Assembly (NCBI GenBank): GCA_963921825.1
Contig: OY997589.1
Location: forward strand, 76,616,523-76,680,522
DNA: 64,000 nucleotides
From: Erodium maritimum
Lineage: Eukaryota; Streptophyta; Magnoliopsida; Geraniales; Geraniaceae
Reading direction: 5' to 3'
Position numbers and translations under genes: made by a program. The notes under the pieces were generated by a model. The model saw only the letters and a program-made list of their open reading frames with translations. It was not told where the DNA came from and made no database searches. Every line of letters starts with the position of its first letter. Position 1 is the first letter of the stretch. Below are positions 57,901-64,000 of the stretch, piece by piece.

Positions 57901-58084
57901 GCAGGCTTGGGCCCGAGTTAGTGAATTGGGCTCTGTCAGCCCAACTACCATCTTCTCCCTTTTTTTTTTAATCTCTTTAATTTTCGTACTCGATCAAATT
58001 TTTTTTCCGATATGATTTCAACTCCGACGATACAACTCGATGAGGTTTAATCATTTACTCCTTTTAAATTATACGGTCTTTACA
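54909..58084. mobile_element. Solo LTR, 3.2 kb, inside the ORF1-only LINE
   Basis: It begins TGTCACGCCCCAAATCCGG and ends GGTCTTTACA, with an exact 5-bp duplication ACCCT at 54904-54908 and 58085-58089. Excising it restores the DUF4283 frame. Its ends match those of the LTR at 15537 (TGTCAYGCCC, GGTCYTTACA), so both belong to one group, though the bodies differ strongly. Tandem repeats lie at 55953-56285. The GC-rich end (57.1-58.0 kb) has long open frames but no gag or pol motif. Confidence 0.88.
55953..56285. repeat. Tandem repeat in the second solo LTR, period about 46-68 bp, six copies
   Basis: Each unit centres on CACCGGAMTCCTCAACGGTG, whose CACCG/CGGTG ends are complementary, so every unit can form a hairpin. 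Units start near 55956, 56004, 56066, 56129, 56190 and 56258. Confidence 0.85.
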
Positions 58085-59555
58085 ACCCTCTCCTTTTCCT
58101 TAGCAGTACGGAAAAAGAAAGCCACCAGGCCTCCTTCCAGCGGCCGTGCCTTCACTTTCATGCCCCACATATCCTCTATTCTGTCCACCAAGGACTTCCA
58201 GAAAAAACGCTTTAAAGTCAGCACCTTCGCAGCTAATGCGAACTAAAACTGACCCCCCGCATTGGCAATCGCCCCTGTTGGAATCACTACTTCCTTGATA
58301 CACATCGTCGAGAGTCGAGACCCAAGGTTCCCCACGCCCTCCTCCTCGTTCTGCAGCCCCGCCCGATCCGGGTCCACCTCATTGCGCAACCCGGACTGCC
58401 CAACCCGAGTGTCCCAGTCAGCCCGACCCACCCGGTTGGACGGCCCGATCCCCACCCGATCAGCACCCGCCCCATACCTGCCAGCCCAGGCAGCAATGTC
58501 GCCCAGCCCAACTCTCGGCCCACGGCCATGTCCTCCTCGGCCAGCCCGCGCAGCCCATTCCTCTCGGCCCGGTCTCCCTCGCGTCTCCTTGCGCGCATCT
58601 TGCATGAATCCAGAGACACGACCCGACCCATCCTCTAGGCCCAGTTCCAGCCCACTAGGGTTCCCCCGCGCCACACCTTTGCCTTTGCTTCTTCGCCAAG
58701 CCACCGCCGCCGACGACTCTTCCAGCGTGGCCTTTGTGTCTGAGGACACCACCACCGGCTCCATGCCAGTCGCCACTTGCTCCGGTCCCGTCAAACCCCG
58801 TGCCCCAGCCGAGTCGGCCTGTATCGGTCCCGATCCCGATCCCCTGCCAGTCGGGGTCGCGGCCCTCTATCCGGCGTCCGGCGAACCCTACCCGCCGCCG
58901 TATGCTGCCATCCCCCACCCATCATTGGGTTCTCGCTGCCCCTCAGGGCCGATAATCGCATGGGAGAGGATGAGCCGTCACGCGGCGTCAGGCGCTCCGG
59001 CTCCGTACAGGACACCTCTTTCCCCGCCGCCCCTTCCTCTGACACCGCCGGGAGCAACCCAGGACCACCCAGATTCTCCCCCGTCTCGAACGCCTGGCCT
59101 TCGTCCTCGGACGAGCCGGCGAACCCCAACTCCTTCTTCCCCCCCCGTCCACGACGCCCCCACCGATCACACCGTCGGTATCCTCCACGCCGTCCTCCGT
59201 CGGTTCATAGCACCACAACGAAGGATCACCAGAGATACTAGAAAGCCGAGCCGCCGAGTATGCCATGGATGCTCAGAAAACACCAAACCCTAACCCTAGC
59301 AGAGAGAGAGTTGTGTACGTACATCAAATCAAATTAATACTAATTGTTTATTAATACTAACCAATCAATACTAACCTAATTAATACTGGCCAATCAATAC
59401 TAACCAATTAATACTAAAACTAATTAACAAAAACAAACGCAACCTTCTTCAACCTCACGACTCTGCAATTTCTTTTTACAGGGCAAGCATCAATGGAGGA
59501 GATGACGGCGGCGAAGCAGAGGGGCTGCGGGGCTGAATTTGCCCCGCGCCTCACC

Positions 59556-59586
59556 CCCCCCCCCCCCCCCCCACCCCTCCCCCCCC
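59556..59586. repeat. C-rich run
   Basis: About 20 C in a row, then an A and a further C-rich stretch, close to the right end of the Harbinger-type element. The length is uncertain for the same reason as at 54140. Confidence 0.75.
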
Positions 59587-59728
59587 GAACCCAGACCCAA
59601 CCCTCTCCCGCCTCGGCTCCCCGCACACCCTTCTCTCCACATCGACCGAACCCCGAACTCGCATCTTTTTCCTCTTCTGCTCCCGCCCCGGCTTCGCCAC
59701 CACGTTCCGATTGGTGTGGATGCTCTTA

Positions 59729-60187
59729 TTACCCGGGATCAGAATCACATGTTTGATATTGAGAGTGATTTGGACCTGACTTGCTTGGTTTGGAAATAGA
59801 GAAAAGATCGAAAAATTATGGGTGGTAGAAGTCACTGTCAATGGCTATTCATGTGTTGGTTATATGATTATCCATTTAGAAAGAAGAAAGGGAATTGGAC
59901 AAACAGATATGATGGTTAGTCTCATTTGTCAATAGTTGGCTCCACCTTACCTTACGATCCTTCGTCCTTTGGTGTTAGCCACACGTATCAGATAGTTTTA
60001 GGTCAAGCCACTACAATTTCCAATTACCATTCAACCTACACAACCCATCCATCAGCGTTTGTTGGGCAATCAACCCATACGATTCTGCACCTTTTAACTC
60101 CAACAACTTTACGGTGTAAATCAAGGATAATTGCAAAAAGATAATAATAACTACGTTACTTTACACTTATAAAAAAATGTTGTTAAT
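59729..60187. other. Spacer without recognised features
   Basis: Mixed-composition sequence. A 72-codon + strand frame (59926-60144) has no domain. Nothing else was seen. Confidence 0.5.
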
Positions 60188-60224
60188 ACTTTTTTCTCTT
60201 CTACACCCAACTTCTCCGGTCGGG

Positions 60225-61672
60225 ATAAAGTTAATGGCGCAGCTCTTCTTAGCGTTTGGCAAACAACGGCGGAGATGGAACCTCTCTCCTGTCGATCACC
60301 ATCACTATGGCGCAACTCTCCTTAGGGTTTTGCGAACAACGGCGGAGATGGAAACTCTCTCTCCTACCGATCACCACCATCATGGAAGCGACAGGGACTA
60401 CGTTGGGGAGTCGGCGGCGTCTGTCCGTCCGACCTCAACCTCTCCTTTTGCGCGTACCTCTCCAAGGTCATTGTCGCATGTCATCAGGTGGGGCCTCGAT
60501 GGAGACGAATCGGCAAGCCCTCTCGGCATGCAGGGAGACGGGAGAACGGTCGGCGACTCGAACGGGAAGGGAGGAGAACCGGGAACACTGCCCGAGATCG
60601 AGATCATCCTCTCTGTTGCACAAATGGAGGAGGACGATCTCAAAGGAGTTAGAGTCGGAGGGGCGGAACTTCGAGGTCAGGGGAAAGTATTTGGCTTTGC
60701 TGGACCCACCGAGACTTATCTCGCCGGAGAGCGAGAAGGGAGGGTCGGACAAAGGCGAGCCGGGGAAGTGGGAGTGGCGGATGGGGAAGGAACCCCTGAG
60801 GCGACAACTTGGGATAGAACCCCTTAGGGTTTCGACGGAGGTGACATGGAAACTGGGCCCTCAGAACGGGCCTGGGTGGAGTGGACCTATTGGGACTGCG
60901 GGTCGGGCTAGAGGAGGTAGGCTGCGGACGGGTGATGGGCCAAGGGTCTGGGCCAGGACAAGGGCAACCGATTCGGGTTGGATCGGGTCAAGGCAATCGG
61001 GTCGGTGTTGGATCTGGTCGGAGGGATGGGCCATCTAGGTTCCACAATCGGCCCTGAACAATCGACATTCCTAACGGGCATTTTTTGTAGCGGTGGGGGG
61101 CTTAATGTACCCTCGCCTCGCGGAATGAGTCCGAAGGGGTCTAGAGGGGGGTCGGTCGGTTACACTGCCCCTCTAGACGTAAGCTGGCATCGATTCCACC
61201 AAATACTGGCGCGACATTCTTCAATCAGACCGGGAACCAGCAATATTACGTTTTTAAAGACCCTCATTATCATCAGGGGGGACGACGTCTGCTGGTTCCT
61301 TGGGAGGATGCAAAGTCCAATTGAGCCATTTTAGTCCCTGGTTACAGAACTGCCCGGGGCATCACTCTAGGGCTTCAGTATTCTACTGGAGCATAACTCA
61401 GAGTCGATCTATGCCTAATCAGATTATAGGGTTTACTCGGCCCTACAACACAGTCTTCGACGTTGTACCGATTGCTTTGGCGGTTATCGCAGCATTCTCA
61501 TGTCGACATCTTTGAAACACTTCAGTGAAAGACTAATTTTCAATATAGTACTTTGTTTTCGTGCAATGTTTTCAATTGTTAGTTGTCTCCACTAGGTGAC
61601 CCGTTTTGGGATTGTAACTCTTGAGATTTTCTTTTATTATTAATATATTACTCTCGTTACCCGCTAAAAAAA
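60225..61672 (+). mobile_element. Non-autonomous LINE-type element, copy D of the shared-tail family
   Basis: It ends in A9 at 61664-61672. Flanks AACTTCTCCGGTCGG (60210-60224) and AACTTCTCCAGCCGG (61673-61687) match at 13 of 15 and lie inside the RT of LINE copy 3. The 3' part shares PSPRGMSP, LDVSWHRFHQI, SSIRPGTSN and LIIIRG with copy A on the opposite strand. The 5' part has two imperfect 70-bp repeats (GGCGCAGCTCTTCTTAG and GGCGCAACTCTCCTTAG, each before GGAGATGGAA) and a GC-rich open stretch (60256-61038) without a known domain. Confidence 0.8.
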
Positions 61673-61674
61673 AA

Positions 61675-63743
61675 CTTCTCCAGCCGGCAGAACGGTTGGT
61701 CAGATTCATGAGGTGAGCGTGGCACCCACATTGTCAACCTTAACTCACTTATTCTTCTTTGACGATTGCTACGCCTTGTTGTATCGTAAGTCTTTGCATC
61801 TAGAAATGGACAGAATTCGGACTTACTTCACGATATTTAAAGAGGCATAAGGATAGGGTGTGAATCTCCAAAAGTACTCTCTCTTATGTAGTACCAACAC
61901 TTATCATGACGTGTGGGTGGAAGGCACCAGACTCCTCGACAACCTAGAACTAGATCTCCACTCTTCTTAGTTGGGTGTTCTGATTTAGATGGGATAGAGT
62001 AGGTGTAGGGGTCTGCAGTACATCCTGGAACGCATGCTCAAGAGAACTAATAGGTGTGATGGTAAGATGTTGAATGGCGCAAACAATGAGGTCATGGTCA
62101 AGACGGTTCTTCAATCCATACCTACCTATGTGATGAGTGTGACGAGGCTCCCTCAGCGGCTAGTGGAGAAAATTAACGTCATTTTAACGAAATTATGGTG
62201 TAAACATCGGGGGTAGTAATCGTTCGATAATTTGGCAGTCATGATCGGTGATGTGTCACCCAAAGAAAATTAGAGGTCTAGGGTTTCTGATTTAAATACA
62301 GGAAATCTAGGTAAAGAACGGTGGAATTGGCGACATATGAGAATAGTCTGGTTACACGAATTCTGAAGGCTCATTACTTTCCCAACACATCCACGTTGGA
62401 AGCGCTAAAAGGGGCTAACCAAAGTTTCATTTGGCAGAGAATTCGCTCGACCTGGAGTCTGTTGAAGGAGGGTACCCGACAGGCTATCGGCCTAAGGACA
62501 AACTCGTCCATTATTCTCTAGCCATAGTTGATAGGTGTAGAACCCTGGATTACCTCCTAGGAACTCTCGCTTGATCACCATCATGTCGTGGGGCTTATGA
62601 AAACATGTACCCAGGCATAGGATGAGGAGGTCGTTAGGGACCTTTTCAATGAAAGAGATGCCCAAACAATTATAAAATGTGTATCAGAGCCACAAGGGTC
62701 GTCAACTCATGGTACTAGAAAGGGGAACCGCTGGGCCATTACTCAGTTCGCTCAGCGTATGGTTTGCTAGCGCACAGCCGCAACACGTAGGGCCCTCAGT
62801 CCGTTATTTGGGGTAAGATATGAGATATGGATGTGCTCCCAAAGGTACATAATTTCCTTTGGCGAACCTGTGCAGGATTCCTTCAAGTGGCGACGCATCT
62901 CAAGGATAGGAGGGTCGACATCCAGAAAAATTACCCATTAGGCCCGACGGCGCATGAGTGGCCTCCTGCGACCAACACGAGAGGAGAATATGGAGGACTG
63001 GCTCTGAGATGCTCTAGAGATCAATCCAAAGGAGAGAGTGGGATCAATCAACTTCCTCCTTTAGGAAATATGGAAGGCCAGGAATCAAAAAGTGTGGGAT
63101 ATGGTGGCTCTAGTGGCGGCGACTATCCTCCACACCACTAAACTCCTAAATGACGTGTGGCACGGGGTGCGTGTCAGACGCAAATCCCTGTAAGCACGCC
63201 CTCTAACACCTTTGGTTCAAGCAGTGGTTCAGTAAACCCCTCTGCTGCTTGGGACGGTATCAGTGAACGTGGATGGGACATTATTTTCCCAGAGTGTCCA
63301 TGTCGGTACATGCCTTATTTGATGCCCTAGGAAGGTTGGTGGGAGCTAGATCTATCTTGGCTCCTAGACCCCAAATCCAAACCCTGGTGGAAGCATGCGT
63401 CATACGAGACACACTAAAATGGTTGGAACAACGGTCTAAACAGCGGGCTCAAATCAGGAGTGACTGTTAGGATGTGGTGGACATGACCAACATAAAAGGG
63501 ATCTCCTTCTCCCCTGTGAGGTTAGTCATACAAGACTATATTACCCTTTTAGCAAAACTCGAGATAGTGCAACTCGATTTTGTTAAGCAGACATCAAACA
63601 AAACAGTTCATTGGTTTGTCAATGCGCTTGTTCATCCCATGTCATGGAGTAGTAAGGATCTAGTAGCCCTGCACCACTTCAATGTATTCTTACATTTAAT
63701 AACACTAATTATGTTTAAAGTTCAAAAAAAGAAGTTGTTGTAG
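61675..63743 (+). pseudogene. LINE copy 3 ORF2 remnant: RT end, zf-RVT region, RNase H, heavily broken
   Basis: HEVSVAPTLSTLTHLFFFDDC at 61710-61772 corresponds to the RT active-site stretch of copy 1, with FFDD in place of FADD. Then follow GKMLNGANNEVMVKTVLQSI and VTRLPQRLVEKIN (RT end, 62034-62216), YFPNTSTLEALKGANQSFIW (62321-62521) and VLPKVHNFLWRTCAGFLQVA (zf-RVT, 62827). The RNase H piece at 63273-63743 includes LVEACVIRDTLKWLEQ, QIRSDC, IVQLDFVKQTSNKTVHW. Every segment is in a different frame or ended by stops. It is older than copies 1 and 2 by its density of defects. Confidence 0.85.
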
Positions 63744-64000
63744 GTCGGTACTCAAAGTAAATTCTTTGATATCATTATCTACGTAATTAAAAATAAAAAG
63801 TTGAAAATATCTATAGATTAAAAAAAAGTAAATAGTTAAGTATTATTATCATTTCTAGGGATCATTGTAAAAACTTTTGATGAATTTGGTGTGTTTTGCA
63901 AATACTATTATTATATTATTTATTTATTTTACAAAAAAAAACATCTTCCAAATTTTTTTCTATCTGTTAAACTATTATTGTGGTTAACTTTTTTTATTAC
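63744..64000. other. AT-rich end of the window
   Basis: A- and T-rich sequence without an ORF or repeat edge. Confidence 0.5.

Larger units (their letters stand above)
53706..58794 (-). pseudogene. LINE ORF1 (gag-like): DUF4283 and CCHC zinc knuckle, broken and interrupted
   Basis: A Gly/Arg-rich N-terminus (58794-58243, from MTGPEQVATGMEP) leads into the first half of DUF4283 at 58230-58085: LTLKRFFWKSLVDRIEDMWG, then GGLVAFFFRTAKEKERV. Across the solo LTR the same frame resumes at 54908 (LAGEPWAF, then a TAG stop) and gives the second half, FHHFSVWARVSNLPVG and EVGFRLGNGLG, with WGDFMRIRI. The knuckle CYGCSCAGHLFPSC is at about 54.55 kb. A Ser/Gly-rich C-terminus follows, from 54272, with a poly-Gly tract coded by the long C-run. 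Frames change at least twice. DUF4283-CCHC proteins are the ORF1 type of many plant LINEs and bind the element RNA. Confidence 0.82.
53683..59334 (-). mobile_element. ORF1-only LINE, copy C of the shared-tail family, split by a solo LTR
   Basis: The duplication TAATACTAATTGTTT flanks it (53668-53682 and 59335-59349), and a T-run at its left edge is the poly(A) end of a - strand element. Removing the solo LTR leaves about 2.5 kb with a DUF4283-CCHC ORF1 and a 3' tail, but no ORF2. This is the fullest copy of the family and identifies the others as LINE-derived. Confidence 0.8.
52752..59725. mobile_element. PIF/Harbinger-type element interrupted by an ORF1-only LINE
   Basis: Left terminus GAGCACCCACATCAGTGGG and the complement of the right, GAGCATCCACACCAATCGG, match at 15 of 19. 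Both are flanked by TTA (52749-52751 and 59726-59728), the 3-bp T-W-A duplication typical of PIF/Harbinger. Without the insertion at 53683-59334 it is about 1.3 kb. On the - strand near 53.08 kb, MMEVWMGQI, a stop and KLQKQIDHINGDA look like the end of a Harbinger Myb-like accessory protein. At the other side a Pro-rich + strand frame starts at 59493. No DDE transposase. Bases 53.3-53.68 kb and 59.35-59.43 kb are repetitive AATTACCTAATTAATACTAA tracts. Confidence 0.75.
60188..63743 (+). mobile_element. LINE copy 3 (5'-truncated, strongly decayed), interrupted by copy D
   Basis: A + strand relative of LINE copies 1 and 2 that starts within the RT domain. The bases before the inserted element (60190-60224) translate as YFFLFYTQLLRS, resembling the PYLFLFC..GFSRLLRS stretch of copy 1. 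The frame resumes after it. The element ends near the poly-A-like AAAAAAGAAG at 63725. Placing the left piece in this LINE is inference; the right piece is clear. Confidence 0.75.

Noticed and set aside
57103-57951. 282-codon - strand frame
   Set aside because: It sits in the GC-rich end of the second solo LTR and has only low-complexity Pro/Ser/Arg content; the overlapping frame is also open.
58262-59293. 343-codon + strand frame rich in Pro, Ser and Arg
   Set aside because: It lies opposite the LINE ORF1 start and owes its openness to GC-rich codon mirroring; no domain was seen.
59493-59756. Pro-rich frame MEEMTAAKQRGCGAEF as a host gene
   Set aside because: It runs through the Harbinger-type terminus and depends on an uncertain C-run; mentioned only as possible captured sequence.

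Overview
The window is nuclear DNA from a flowering plant, most likely a eudicot. The evidence is plant-type GT-AG introns with T-rich acceptors, a plant SNF2/RING helicase gene, and plant-style mobile elements (copia with a Met-initiator tRNA primer site, L1-type LINEs, hAT, Mutator-like, PIF/Harbinger and a TRIM). Nothing bacterial, organellar or viral was seen, and no tRNA or rRNA gene.

Layout. Bases 1-223 carry the last two exons of an unidentified gene on the + strand. It converges on the only intact host gene, a SNF2-family ATPase with an inserted RING finger (CHR27/CHR28/FRG-like) on the - strand. I could splice that gene completely: ten coding exons from 10171 down to 2088, 1020 codons, with an extra 5' UTR intron and an upstream ORF. 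Its introns are enlarged by a TRIM (2283-3519), a Mutator-like foldback MITE (3683-3993) and a hAT MITE (5500-6168). A related foldback MITE lies just beyond its 3' end (795-1152).

From about 12.3 kb to the end the window is almost entirely transposon on transposon. The largest structure is a decayed hAT element (about 15.38-37.28 kb, only about 4.7 kb of it its own). It contains a solo LTR (15537-19077), an ORF1-only LINE with an RRM (20210-22073), a second ORF1-type fragment (25072-26137) and a Mutator-like element with 110-bp inverted termini (26275-36986). The Mutator-like element is split by two LINE ORF2 copies (about 26587-31105 and 32007-36669) and holds about 0.9 kb of gene-like sequence, a Pack-MULE pattern. 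Next come a copia remnant (37.98-44.37 kb) with a LINE inside its gag, and two related non-autonomous retroelements with clear target duplications (47000-48730, 49408-50910). A PIF/Harbinger element (52752-59725) carries an ORF1-only LINE (53683-59334), which is itself broken by a second solo LTR (54909-58084). Last is a LINE (about 60188-63743) interrupted by another copy of the ORF1-only family (60225-61672).

How it fits together. Most insertions are bounded here by target-site duplications read directly from the sequence, so the relative order of events is unusually clear. The LINE ORF2 copies lack ORF1. Separate elements carry only ORF1-type sequence (DUF4283 plus CCHC, or RRM), and several of those share a 3' tail. 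This is consistent with non-autonomous elements mobilised in trans, but that is inference. All transposon ORFs are broken by stops or frameshifts. The SNF2 gene is the only complete gene.
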